Notes under the pieces: generated by a model
The model's input: only the letters and a program-made list of their open reading frames with translations
What the model was told of the DNA's origin: nothing
Databases searched by the model: none
Program-made: the position numbers and the translations under genes
Origin: Flavimarina sp. Hel_I_48
GTDB taxonomy: Bacteria > Bacteroidota > Bacteroidia > Flavobacteriales > Flavobacteriaceae
Assembly: GCF_000733945.1 (NCBI RefSeq)
Contig: NZ_JPOL01000002.1
Span: 2,295,001 to 2,359,000 of the forward strand
Reading direction: 5' to 3'
Length of the DNA stretch: 64,000 bases
In this document: positions 19,911-28,472 of the stretch, one piece after another
Layout of the letters: each line of letters starts with the position of its first letter
Numbering within the stretch: the first letter of the stretch is position 1

Positions 19911-20020
19911 CGTCAGATTGAGTGAAATTCTGAAGGAATTTCGTATCGAGATCAGCGTTTTTCGATTAAAAATTCATCTTTCTCAATACAATTTTTTTGC
20001 AAAAAATCACTCGAAATGAC
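19911..20020. repeat. dispersed GTCA...TGAC palindromic repeat, copy 1
   Basis: Begins CGTCAGATTGAGTG and ends CACTCGAAATGAC, so the ends are inverted. Internal pieces ATCGAGATC and TCTCAATACA match copy 2 at 26097-26198 (ATCGAGATC, TCTCGATACA). The element sits in the 550-bp space between the T9SS protein and a convergent glycosyltransferase. That space also holds a palindrome CTAAAATGGCCATTTTTAG at about 19792-19810, followed by T residues, which is a probable terminator for the T9SS gene. Confidence 0.55.
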
Positions 20021-20064
20021 CAGTTTTAATGTTATAATAGTGAATTTGGCATAAAACAGATTTT

Positions 20065-20178
20065 TGTCATGCTGATTTCGTTTCAGCATCGCACTAGAAT
20101 CTGCCGCATGTAGCTCAAGGGGTGACAAATCAATGCCTGAGCTACTTGTGAGACCCCGAAATAAATTCAGGGTGACAC
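20065..20178. repeat. dispersed palindromic repeat of a second type
   Basis: Begins GTCATGCTGATTTCG followed by TTTCAGCATC (an internal hairpin) and ends CCGAAATAAATTCAGGGTGAC. Like its neighbour at 19911 it is bounded by GTCA and TGAC, but the interior is different. From memory, such elements recur in flavobacterial intergenic regions. No coding potential. Confidence 0.5.
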
Positions 20179-20267
20179 TGGATTAATATAGTTTAAGAAT
20201 ATTTAAAACCATAATATATTGAATCAAAGTCAGATTAAATGGTTCACTATACAATCTACAGTTTGAG

Positions 20268-21680
20268 TTATACAGCTTTAATAGTCTCCATATCTTCAGA
20301 TTTGTTAAATTCCCAAACCGCATAACCAATCGCTACGCTATATTCCAGCGCGACAAGCCACAGATTTTCCTCCACTTCGTTTTTACCATAGGCGGAATAA
20401 CTCAAAAATACAAGTGCGCACCAAACAATAGGGAACCGATATCTGGTAAAAATACTTAGAAGCAAAGGCGTAGCCAGGTACCACGGGTGTACGGTTGTAC
20501 TCAGTAGAAAATAAAAACTTACCGCAAAAAGCATGGCTTCCAAAAGACTGCGTAGGCTTATGTTGTTTCTGAAAAAAGCGAGCAGTACCACAAAAACAAA
20601 AATATATTTGGGCAGAATGGCACCTATTTCAGCAATCATATTGAAACCGCGATCCTGATAGCCCAGCCAGCGGATGAGGTAATACACACTGGCATTGAAT
20701 TCAAATTTCTGAAACCAAAGGGAGATAGTAGCGGTAAAATTTGTCAGGAATTCGCCGGAAATAAGGGGGGCAAAAGTGAGCAGTACCGCAAGCAGTACAA
20801 TAAGATAAAAAGCTATAGGTCTTAAAATCCCTTTTCCGGTGCCTTTTAAAATATGCGTTAATTGTTTGGGAATGTTTTTTTTCGCAGGAATATCTTTGAT
20901 TAAAGATTGCCAGAGCAGTGGCAGGAACAGGAGCGGCAACAATTTCACCGAAACAGAAATCCCCAGGATTATGGCGGCCCAAATCCATTTTTGCCGCAGT
21001 AAAAGATAAATGGAAACCAGCATAAAAAAGAGCATAACGCCTTCAAAATGGAGATTTCCGGTGAGTTCTATAATGATAAACGGATTCAGTGCATACCAGA
21101 ATATGCGGGTTTTCGGCAGTTTTAAATAACCCAGGATTTTAGCGCCTACGTATAAAATTCCCAAATCTGCCGCAATAATCAACATGCGTAAGGCGATTAT
21201 TCCGCCCAGAAGACTGCTTTTTCCAAGGAAAGCGGCAATTGCGAAAAGCAACTGATTTATGGGCGGATAGTTGGAAAAATGGGTTGCACTCAGGTTTCCC
21301 ATTCCAGATAGAAGCTGGTCGCCATGCGCGATTTCCGCTCCCGAGGCGAACAGTTGTTGCGGTGTAAACAGATATGGATTTATGCCTGATAACACCAACT
21401 GCCCATCCCAGAGAAACCTGTAAAAATCCTGAGAAAGATTAGGTGTGGCAAGAAGAAAAATCAGCCTAAAAATCACCGAAAATAGCACTAAAACTGCCCA
21501 ATTTCCTTTGAAAATGGAGATTATTTTATAGCTCAGAAAGCAAAGCGCGGCATAAAGCGTAATGAGTTTTGTAAAATCCCAGCGTTGCAGATCATACGCA
21601 AATGACCAGTAAAAAGCCAGCGCACTGAGAACCAGCAGCAGCGGTATTTTATAAAGCTGAAAATAACGTTTTAGATCCAA
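20268..21680 (-). CDS. polytopic mannosyltransferase-like protein (GT87/DUF2029 type)
   Basis: A 470-aa membrane protein with about a dozen hydrophobic helices. The first periplasmic loop carries NLSQDFYRFLWDGQ and GINPYLFTPQ, the signature of polyprenol-phosphate-mannose-dependent transferases, with the acidic residue in QDFYR as the likely catalytic site. It is the last gene of a minus-strand operon: dolichyl-phosphate-mannose-synthase-like GT2 (23241-23933), processive GT2 (21781-23241), then this gene 100 bp downstream. The first enzyme would make the lipid-linked sugar this protein uses. The exact product is unknown. Confidence 0.8.
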   Translation of the reverse strand: MDLKRYFQLYKIPLLLVLSALAFYWSFAYDLQRWDFTKLITLYAALCFLSYKIISIFKGNWAVLVLFSVIFRLIFLLATPNLSQDFYRFLWDGQLVLSGINPYLFTPQQLFASGAEIAHGDQLLSGMGNLSATHFSNYPPINQLLFAIAAFLGKSSLLGGIIALRMLIIAADLGILYVGAKILGYLKLPKTRIFWYALNPFIIIELTGNLHFEGVMLFFMLVSIYLLLRQKWIWAAIILGISVSVKLLPLLFLPLLWQSLIKDIPAKKNIPKQLTHILKGTGKGILRPIAFYLIVLLAVLLTFAPLISGEFLTNFTATISLWFQKFEFNASVYYLIRWLGYQDRGFNMIAEIGAILPKYIFVFVVLLAFFRNNISLRSLLEAMLFAVSFYFLLSTTVHPWYLATPLLLSIFTRYRFPIVWCALVFLSYSAYGKNEVEENLWLVALEYSVAIGYAVWEFNKSEDMETIKAV

Positions 21681-21780
21681 AAGACAATTCTTCTATAAGA
21701 AGGAAAGATAAGGAACAGATGCCAATTTTTGAGAGTGCCTCAACGTACTTTTTTCGGCTAGGGAAGCGAGAAAAAATGAC

Positions 21781-23241
21781 CTAAACTCTGGAGAAAACCG
21801 ATTTAAAAGCGACAAATCCAAAACCGAAGAAAAGCATGATATGAAAAAGGATGAGCCCAAAATCCTGAATTAAGAATGCACTATAAATGGCAAAGCCAAA
21901 GTAAGCGCAAAGCAAGAGTTCAAGAACCGTATTCAGTGGGATTTTGCGATTGATGTATTTATTGTTTTTTAAAGTGCTGAGATTAAATTTTGGGGTACGT
22001 ATAAAATCTGATTTCTTTCCAAAATGCCCTTCCAGCACCGCCAGCGAATTGTGCACGCTAAAGCCCATCGCCACCGAAAAAAACGTAAAAAACATCCCGA
22101 TATAGCTGATGAAATTCTTGAATCCGCCGCCATGTATGCGTTTGTAGGTGACCCAGTAACAACCAAAGAAAATCACCGTGCTAATGGCAAAAAACGCGAT
22201 GATATTCAGGTAATTGCTGTACATGGGATTCGTATTTTTAATATATAAAACAGGCACACTGAGTATGGCCAGAATAAGTACGAGCAGGAACATACTACTA
22301 TTGAGGAGGTGAAAAAAGCTATGGAATTTCGTCTTTAGGGAAATACTGGGATCTTTTAAAAGCCTTCCATACAATTTCTGAAAATTTTCGGCAGCGCCCT
22401 TGTTCCACCGGAATTGTTGCGATCGCGCGGCGCTTATCGCCATGGGAAGTTCTGCCGGGGTAACCACTTCTTCCAGATATTTAAACTCCCATTTTTTGAG
22501 TTGGGCGCGGTAGCTGAGGTCAAGATCTTCGGTGAGGGTGTCCCCGGCCCAGTTGCCGGCATCTTCTATGCAGGTTTTGCGCCATACACCCGCGGTACCG
22601 TTGAAATTGATAAAATGATGACCATAATTGCGCCCCACTTGTTCCAGCATAAAATGAAAATCCAGGGCAAAGGCCTGAATACGTGTTAAGATAGAAAAAT
22701 CCCGGTTGAGGTGGCCCCAGCGCGTCTGTACGACGCCTACCTTATCATCTTTAAAATACGGAATTGTGTTGCGCAGCCAATCGGGTTTTGGTATGAAATC
22801 AGAGTCGAAGATGGCAATAAATTCGCCTTTTGCTGACTGTAATCCTTCTTTTAGCGCTCCGGCTTTAAAACCCTGGCGATCGGTGCGGGTGAGGTGTTTG
22901 ATATCTAGCCCGGTTTGCTGTAGCTTTTGGATCTGAGCCCTGGTGGTTACAAGCGTTTCATCAGTAGAATCATCCAGGACCTGAATTTCCAGTTTATCTT
23001 TTGGATACTCGAGCAGGGCAATATTTTTGAGCAAGCGTTCGGTAACATACAACTCATTATATAAGGGGAGCTGAACGGTAACCGTAGGGATTTCTTCGGC
23101 TTTTTGAAAATCAAATTTGGGCGCGGTATCTTCTTTTTTCTTTGCTTTTAAATAATTGATGAGCAAATGTAGCTGTGCCAGGCTGTACACTAAAACGAGC
23201 GTCAGGGCCAGGGTATAAAGAATGATGATCGCGGTCTGCAT
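21781..23241 (-). CDS. cellulose-synthase-like processive family 2 glycosyltransferase
   Basis: A 486-aa inner-membrane glycosyltransferase. One N-terminal helix is followed by the GT-A domain with QLPLYNE, the D of LDDSTDET, FDSDF (DxD), TEDLD and the processive motif QQFRW, then four C-terminal helices. The arrangement resembles glucomannan/mannan synthases (CSLA-like) more than true cellulose synthase: there is no PilZ domain and no BcsB neighbour. The GT2 gene upstream overlaps by one base (TAATG), so translation is coupled. The operon probably builds a surface polysaccharide or glycolipid. Confidence 0.88.
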   Translation of the reverse strand: MQTAIIILYTLALTLVLVYSLAQLHLLINYLKAKKKEDTAPKFDFQKAEEIPTVTVQLPLYNELYVTERLLKNIALLEYPKDKLEIQVLDDSTDETLVTTRAQIQKLQQTGLDIKHLTRTDRQGFKAGALKEGLQSAKGEFIAIFDSDFIPKPDWLRNTIPYFKDDKVGVVQTRWGHLNRDFSILTRIQAFALDFHFMLEQVGRNYGHHFINFNGTAGVWRKTCIEDAGNWAGDTLTEDLDLSYRAQLKKWEFKYLEEVVTPAELPMAISAARSQQFRWNKGAAENFQKLYGRLLKDPSISLKTKFHSFFHLLNSSMFLLVLILAILSVPVLYIKNTNPMYSNYLNIIAFFAISTVIFFGCYWVTYKRIHGGGFKNFISYIGMFFTFFSVAMGFSVHNSLAVLEGHFGKKSDFIRTPKFNLSTLKNNKYINRKIPLNTVLELLLCAYFGFAIYSAFLIQDFGLILFHIMLFFGFGFVAFKSVFSRV

Positions 23242-23933
23242 TATTTAAAACTATACTTAAAGATCCAACCTAAAATTTTCACGCCGGCCAGAAAAGCACC
23301 TTTAAACGTGCCGGAAACTTTAGAAACGCCGATACGTTTGCGGTATTTTACCGGTATTTCTACATACGTAAAATCTCTTTTTAAGGCTTTCAATTGCATT
23401 TCTACCGTCCAGCCATAGGTTTTGTCCTGCATGTTGAGCGTCAGTAACTTATCATATTTTATGGCTCGGAACGGACCTAGATCAGTGAATTTTGAATTAA
23501 AAAAAACGCGCATTAAAAAGGTGGCCAGCGCGTTACCAAAGCGTTGTGGAAAGGTCATGCTTCCCGCTTCCCTCAAATTTTCCGCGCGAGCGCCAATCAC
23601 AAGATCTATATTTTCTTCAACAATAGGTCCTATAAGTGCGGTCATTTCTTCAGGATAATCGCTGTAATCACCATCTAAAAACACGATAATATCTGGTTTT
23701 TTGGCCTTATTTGCCACATATTCCATTCCCTTCAAACAGGCATAACCATAGCCACGTTTGTTTTCGGTTAGTACCGTAGCACCTGCGGAAATGGCATTTG
23801 CCACGGTCTCATCCGTAGAATTGTTGCTGACAACAATAATTTCAGCTACAAAACCGGGAATATCACTAATTACCTTTGCTATGGAATCTGCTTCGTTAAA
23901 AGCCGGTATAATGACCTTGATGCAATACTCCAT
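23241..23933 (-). CDS. DPM1-like family 2 glycosyltransferase
   Basis: A 230-aa soluble-type GT2 enzyme with IIPAFNEADSI at the N-terminus, VVSNNSTDET, and FLDGDYSDY as the DxD region. This matches polyprenyl-phosphate mannosyl- or glucosyltransferases. It is the first gene of a three-gene minus-strand operon and overlaps the next start by one base. It likely supplies the lipid-linked sugar for the polytopic transferase at 20268-21680. Confidence 0.88.
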   Translation of the reverse strand: MEYCIKVIIPAFNEADSIAKVISDIPGFVAEIIVVSNNSTDETVANAISAGATVLTENKRGYGYACLKGMEYVANKAKKPDIIVFLDGDYSDYPEEMTALIGPIVEENIDLVIGARAENLREAGSMTFPQRFGNALATFLMRVFFNSKFTDLGPFRAIKYDKLLTLNMQDKTYGWTVEMQLKALKRDFTYVEIPVKYRKRIGVSKVSGTFKGAFLAGVKILGWIFKYSFK

Positions 23934-24121
23934 AGTTTAATTTCGAAATTGCCGATTGAGGTTGCAAAAGTCGGTATTGTTCTGTAAAAAGAAGGGTTTT
24001 GAGCAGATTTTATGCCCAAAAACAGTGGATTTTAGCTGAATATTGGCAATTTTAAATAGGTTGCCTATTGGTTGAAAAGTTCTCAAAAAGAAAACTTAAC
24101 TCAGCGCCTATACTATGGGAT

Positions 24122-26023
24122 TTAGTTTCCCTGATTTACATAATCCATCAAATCCACATCATTGCCCAGTAAAACCTCCCGGGAATTGATACGGTTTGAA
24201 TACGTGTCATTTTCCAGTTTAAGTACGCCACGTGGACAAACAGCTGAGCAGATCCCGCAGCCCACACATGAGCTTCGTACGATGTTTTCACCCTTTTGTG
24301 CATACGCCCGTACATCAATCCCCATCTCGCAATAGGTGGAGCAATTTCCGCAGGAAATACACTGACCGCCGTTTGTGGTTATCCTGAATTTTGAAAACAA
24401 ACGCTGCTGAAAGCCTAAAATCGCTGCCATGGGACAACCAAAACGGCACCAGACCCGGCTACCAAATATAGGGTAGAAGCCCACACCTATAACCCCGCTG
24501 AAAATTGACCCGATCACAAAACCGTAGGTAGATCGCAATTGATAGGCGTCAAAAAAGAAAAGCTGGCCAGAACCGTTGAAATAGGTGATAAACAAAATAG
24601 ACATCACTACTACAAAATAACCTATAGCGCCATATTTTGCGTCTTTGGCCAGTTGCTTTCTTCGGAAAATCATCACCCAGCCGAAAACGAGGGTCAAAAG
24701 GGCGACCACAGACCACATAAATGCTTCTTTGCTCAACCACAAATTATCAAAAAACTGCGTCTGTGTTTCTGAAGAAATATTGAGTTTAGGACTGTTTGCA
24801 GCCTGGTTTATAAGTGTAGCCGCACCGCCTTGTTGAATTGTTTTAAGTGCCTGTACATTTTCGGCTTCAGAAATAATCGTGTATGGTATTTTTATAGCGC
24901 TACTGCTTTCTGGTGCAACTTGTTTTTTATCGTTTTGATTTATAATTACCACTGATTTGGCACTGGCTTCTTCCGCGGCAGCAATGCGTTCATTCAATGG
25001 TTTAGTGCCGCTGGCATTCATAAAGGCGACCTTGTCCTGCAAATTGCTCCATTGCGAGATCCCGGAAGATTCATTGCCTGCCAGATAGGAAAATACAACG
25101 GCAATCGTCATTACGGTCACAAAAACCACTACGCTGTGTACGACCCAGCGCTCAATTTTCCAGGCTGACTGACTTTTATCTGAAAGATGCCGGTAGGGAT
25201 CCCCGGCAGTTTCCGCCAGGCCGCCGCAGCCGCAAACCCAGGAACAATACCAGCGTTTACCATATTTGTACGTAAGGATAGGAGTGATCACAAAGATGGA
25301 AAGTATGCCGAAAATCAGCATGAACAACCCAATATCACCCGCGCTTAAGAATTCGTCGATTTTATAACCTGCAAAAAGCTCGTAATTGAGCGGCCAGATG
25401 TTTTTAAGATCATAATACGGCTGGTTAAGACGCGCCAGAATCTCAGGAATTATGAATGCAAAACTCAATTGAAAAAACATAACAGAGCACGTACGCAAAA
25501 TTTCATACCGACTGTGGCGGTATTTTAGGATAAATTTCACCCCAAAACTAAGTATGGCCAGCGTGTACAGCGTCCCGTAGACAAACCACTGGCTTGCGGG
25601 ATTTCCACTTATGAATTTGCTTAGTGGGTCAAAAAGTCCCACCAGACCGGTATTATCGCCTTCAGTATTAAGACCCAAATACTGTGGAAACCAATACAGC
25701 GCAACATAAAAAAGGGTAAGCAGAATCCCTGTCGCCCAGCCAAGTACTCCTCGCGAGGTCATGCTCTTAAAGTAAACACCATCATTTTTAATGCCCGCGT
25801 GTTTGTTTAAATACAAGTCTGCGGCAAAAAGAATGGTTCCGCCGGCGATAAGTAAAAGTGCTGCACTTAGGAAAACGGTCTTATTGGGGAAATTGACATT
25901 AGCAAGGGCCAAAATCAATATAAATAAACCGATCAATCCAATGCCCACGGCCAACTTTTGACGCGTGGTAATAGCTTTTGGCGGTTCACCGGTAAGGGAC
26001 ATATCGCGGTTGAGGGTGCTCAT
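24122..26023 (-). CDS. membrane polyferredoxin (NapH/NosR-like 4Fe-4S protein)
   Basis: A 633-aa inner-membrane electron-transfer protein. Two membrane-embedded Fer4_5-type cysteine motifs are visible, WYCSWVCGCGG near the middle and WCRFGCPMAA in the C-terminal half. They are followed by two 4Fe-4S ferredoxin motifs, CISCGNCSTYCEMG and CVGCGICSAVCPRG. At least eight hydrophobic helices and a periplasmic insert (about residues 320-415) are present. It resembles NapH and the C-terminal half of NosR, but lacks the NosR FMN-binding domain, and there are no nap or nos genes nearby. A FAD-dependent NAD(P)H oxidoreductase lies upstream on the same strand, 195 bp away, and may feed it electrons. Confidence 0.85.
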   Translation of the reverse strand: MSTLNRDMSLTGEPPKAITTRQKLAVGIGLIGLFILILALANVNFPNKTVFLSAALLLIAGGTILFAADLYLNKHAGIKNDGVYFKSMTSRGVLGWATGILLTLFYVALYWFPQYLGLNTEGDNTGLVGLFDPLSKFISGNPASQWFVYGTLYTLAILSFGVKFILKYRHSRYEILRTCSVMFFQLSFAFIIPEILARLNQPYYDLKNIWPLNYELFAGYKIDEFLSAGDIGLFMLIFGILSIFVITPILTYKYGKRWYCSWVCGCGGLAETAGDPYRHLSDKSQSAWKIERWVVHSVVVFVTVMTIAVVFSYLAGNESSGISQWSNLQDKVAFMNASGTKPLNERIAAAEEASAKSVVIINQNDKKQVAPESSSAIKIPYTIISEAENVQALKTIQQGGAATLINQAANSPKLNISSETQTQFFDNLWLSKEAFMWSVVALLTLVFGWVMIFRRKQLAKDAKYGAIGYFVVVMSILFITYFNGSGQLFFFDAYQLRSTYGFVIGSIFSGVIGVGFYPIFGSRVWCRFGCPMAAILGFQQRLFSKFRITTNGGQCISCGNCSTYCEMGIDVRAYAQKGENIVRSSCVGCGICSAVCPRGVLKLENDTYSNRINSREVLLGNDVDLMDYVNQGN

Positions 26024-26096
26024 AGGGATTTATTGTTATTGCAATTATTTTAATTCCTTTTTCAGGCTTTTAAGATCTGGTAGTCCTTGTTTATTT

Positions 26097-26198
26097 GTCA
26101 GATCGAGTGCGCGACGTCAGGAGCGTGTATCGAGATCGGTCTGGGTTGAAAAGCTTCTCGATACATCCCGAAAAAAAACCAGGATACTCGTAGTGACG
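26097..26198. repeat. dispersed GTCA...TGAC palindromic repeat, copy 2
   Basis: Begins GTCAGATCGAGTGCGCGACG and ends ATACTCGTAGTGACG. It shares ATCGAGATC and TCTCGATACA with copy 1 at 19911-20020, in the same order. It fills most of the space between the polyferredoxin and oxidoreductase genes, both on the minus strand, and may interrupt or modulate their co-transcription. Confidence 0.55.
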
Positions 26199-26218
26199 TT
26201 TTTAGTTGTTCTCAAATT

Positions 26219-27526
26219 TTAAACAATTTCTTTTTTGGCAGTTTTTTGATATGCCCTCAAAATCTCTTTTTCGTAATGTTTGTAAAATTCAGGATCAAAA
26301 TTCGCTGCTTTGAGGTTGTTAATAACAAAATCAACATCTTTTTCGGCAGTAAGCCAGCGATTAAAAACTTCATGCCGCATGCGTATTCCGAAGGTGTTTA
26401 TTCCTAAAAATGCACCGGTTTCTTTGTTATAGGCGACCGTAATACATTTGGTGTCGTCCTCATGTTTCCAATGAAAATGAGCCTCATGTTCCGGTTTTGA
26501 TTTTTCACTGAATACCCATCCATACGTCTGATATTCGATATCAAAGAATTTAGCCGAATTGAACCAGTGCCCGGGCTTGTATTCAAATGTTTTTCCGCAA
26601 AGGGTCTGGGCAAGAGCTTCGCCCATCATGCGGCCGGTGTACCATACCGCTTCTACCGGTTTTCTATTTCCTATAGCTTCTCGCTGCTGTGCACAATCGC
26701 CAATGGAATAAACATCCTTAATATTGGTCTCCAGCATGCGGTTGACCAGAACGCCTTTGTCTGTTTCAATGCCAGAGTCTTTTAAAAAGTCAATTTTTGG
26801 CTTAACGCCGGTGGCAATTCCCACGAGTTGGCATTCAATTTCTTCCCCAGCTTTAGTAAGTACGCCGCGAACACGACCATTTTCATCCCCCAGAATTTTA
26901 TCAAGGTTGGTCTCGTGGCACAGATCAATCCCGTGGGAAAGAATGTGCCTGGAGATCATTGCCGCTTCGCCTTGAGGTAGCGTACCGCCCCAGAATGCAT
27001 TTTCCCGAACGAGCATGGTCACGGCGATACCGCGGGTATGCAGCATTTCTGCAAGCTCCACGCCTATGAGTCCGCCGCCCACGATCACTGCGCGCTGACA
27101 AACTTCTTTATTTGGCGCGTTCTTTTCCAGCTTTTCAAGATCCTGTTTTGTAACAAGTCCCTGTACACCTTCTAACTCGAGACCTTCCCAGCCAAAAGTC
27201 TGCGTGGTAGAGCCGGAAGCAATGATTAATTTGTCATAGGCCAAAGTTGCGCCATCTGCAAAATGTAGGGTTTTTGAAGTGACATCAACCTGCTGCACAT
27301 ATCCACTTTTACGTTCCAGAAGGTTTTTATCCCAAAAGTGTTCTTCGTAAGGTTCAATATCCTTCCAGCGCATGTGACCCATATACACATACATTAACGC
27401 CGTACGTGAAAAAAACGCATCACTTTCCGCAGAGATCAGCGTAATTTTTTTGTCGGAATTTTTACGGATATGCCGTGCAGCGGTAACGCCCGCAATGCCA
27501 TTACCTATGATAACAATATGTTCCAT
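26219..27526 (-). CDS. NAD(P)/FAD-dependent oxidoreductase
   Basis: A 435-aa two-dinucleotide-binding-domain flavoprotein. GNGIAGVTAARHIR at residues 8-21 is the FAD-binding GxGxxG motif, VGGGLIGVELAE is the NAD(P)H-binding motif, and YSIGDCAQ is the second FAD motif. This layout is shared by rubredoxin and ferredoxin reductases and the NirB N-terminus. The C-terminal 110 aa do not show the usual dimerisation cysteines. Its partner is probably the membrane polyferredoxin downstream, so it may pass electrons from NAD(P)H to the membrane. The substrate is otherwise unknown. Confidence 0.85.
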   Translation of the reverse strand: MEHIVIIGNGIAGVTAARHIRKNSDKKITLISAESDAFFSRTALMYVYMGHMRWKDIEPYEEHFWDKNLLERKSGYVQQVDVTSKTLHFADGATLAYDKLIIASGSTTQTFGWEGLELEGVQGLVTKQDLEKLEKNAPNKEVCQRAVIVGGGLIGVELAEMLHTRGIAVTMLVRENAFWGGTLPQGEAAMISRHILSHGIDLCHETNLDKILGDENGRVRGVLTKAGEEIECQLVGIATGVKPKIDFLKDSGIETDKGVLVNRMLETNIKDVYSIGDCAQQREAIGNRKPVEAVWYTGRMMGEALAQTLCGKTFEYKPGHWFNSAKFFDIEYQTYGWVFSEKSKPEHEAHFHWKHEDDTKCITVAYNKETGAFLGINTFGIRMRHEVFNRWLTAEKDVDFVINNLKAANFDPEFYKHYEKEILRAYQKTAKKEIV

Positions 27527-27694
27527 ACTGGGGAGTGCTTGCTTTTATGGTCGGTTTTAAAGATAGGAACTAATGGGCTTTATTTAATTTATAAGCACTC
27601 TAAATATGTTGTGGCATTATACTTGGTTTTATGTAACTGGAAAAATGCCATTTTACGGCTCTCTTATCTACTGGCTCATTTAAAATAGTGCTTT

Positions 27695-28402
27695 ATGAAA
27701 ATGTTGATGTTAAGTTTTTTACTGGTTTGGAACAGTACTGTTTTTAGTCAGGAAACAGCCTTTTTTGATGCGGCGAATACTGTTTTTGTCACCTATGTTT
27801 CTGATGGAAAAGTAGATTATGCCGAAATAAAAAAGAATCCCGAAACGCTCAATAAAGCGTTGAGTCTCGCCGCAGAAAGCAGGGTTACCCCTCAAAATAC
27901 GGAAGTTTATAAAGCTTTTTGGATAAACGCTTATAACCTCGCGGTCATTAAAGGGATTGTAGAGACTTACCCTATCAATTCCCCACTGGACAAAAAAGGT
28001 TTTTTTGATGAAATTACCTATGATCTTGGCGGTCAGAAAATAACATTGAACGCCATTGAAAATGAATTTTTACGGGCAACATTCCCTCAGGAAGCGCGCT
28101 TTCATTTTGCATTGGTCTGTGCCGGTTTAAGTTGTCCGCCATTGATTGACCAGGCGTATTATCCAGATACGCTGAAGAACCGGTTGCAAAAACAGACTAT
28201 AGCTGCCCTCAATGATCCCAATTTTATAAAGGTAAAAGGCAAAAAAGTAGCCGTTAGCATGATTTTTAAATGGTATGCAGCAGATTTTGAAAGACAGGGC
28301 GGTGTACTCTCCTTTATCAATAACTTCAAGACTAAAAAATTACCAGAAGATGCCGTTATGAGTTTCTACGACTACGATTGGGCGCTAAACGAACAGAAAT
28401 AA
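27695..28402 (+). CDS. DUF547 periplasmic protein
   Basis: A 235-aa protein with a signal peptide (cleavage after FSQ). DUF547 motifs are present: WINAYNLAVIKGIVE, the AGLSCPP cysteine segment, and the C-terminal YDYDWALNEQK. It is paralogous to the lipoprotein at 3337-4137, sharing the core motifs, but it lacks a lipobox and keeps only one of the two cysteines of the NCASVSCP segment of the other copy. Function unknown. It is divergent from the FAD oxidoreductase and 70 bp upstream of the GH113-like gene on the same strand. Confidence 0.85.
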   Translation: MKMLMLSFLLVWNSTVFSQETAFFDAANTVFVTYVSDGKVDYAEIKKNPETLNKALSLAAESRVTPQNTEVYKAFWINAYNLAVIKGIVETYPINSPLDKKGFFDEITYDLGGQKITLNAIENEFLRATFPQEARFHFALVCAGLSCPPLIDQAYYPDTLKNRLQKQTIAALNDPNFIKVKGKKVAVSMIFKWYAADFERQGGVLSFINNFKTKKLPEDAVMSFYDYDWALNEQK

Positions 28403-28424
28403 ACCTCAAAAACGCTCTAAAAAC

Positions 28425-28461
28425 ACGCCTATTTAGGCTGTTTTTTGATTGTTTTAGGCGT
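28425..28461 (+). terminator. possible terminator with an alternative pairing
   Basis: GCCTA (28427-28431) pairs with TAGGC (28434-28438), a short stem followed by TGTTTTTTG. The same left arm can pair instead with TAGGCGT at 28455-28461 (ACGCCTA/TAGGCGT), which would break the first hairpin. It lies between the DUF547 gene and the GH113-like gene. Stems are short, so the call is tentative. Confidence 0.4.
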
Positions 28462-28472
28462 ATTTTGACTTT

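Noticed and set aside
24122..26023. NosR proper
   Set aside because: No FMN-binding domain and no nosZ neighbourhood; the protein is only NapH/NosR-like.
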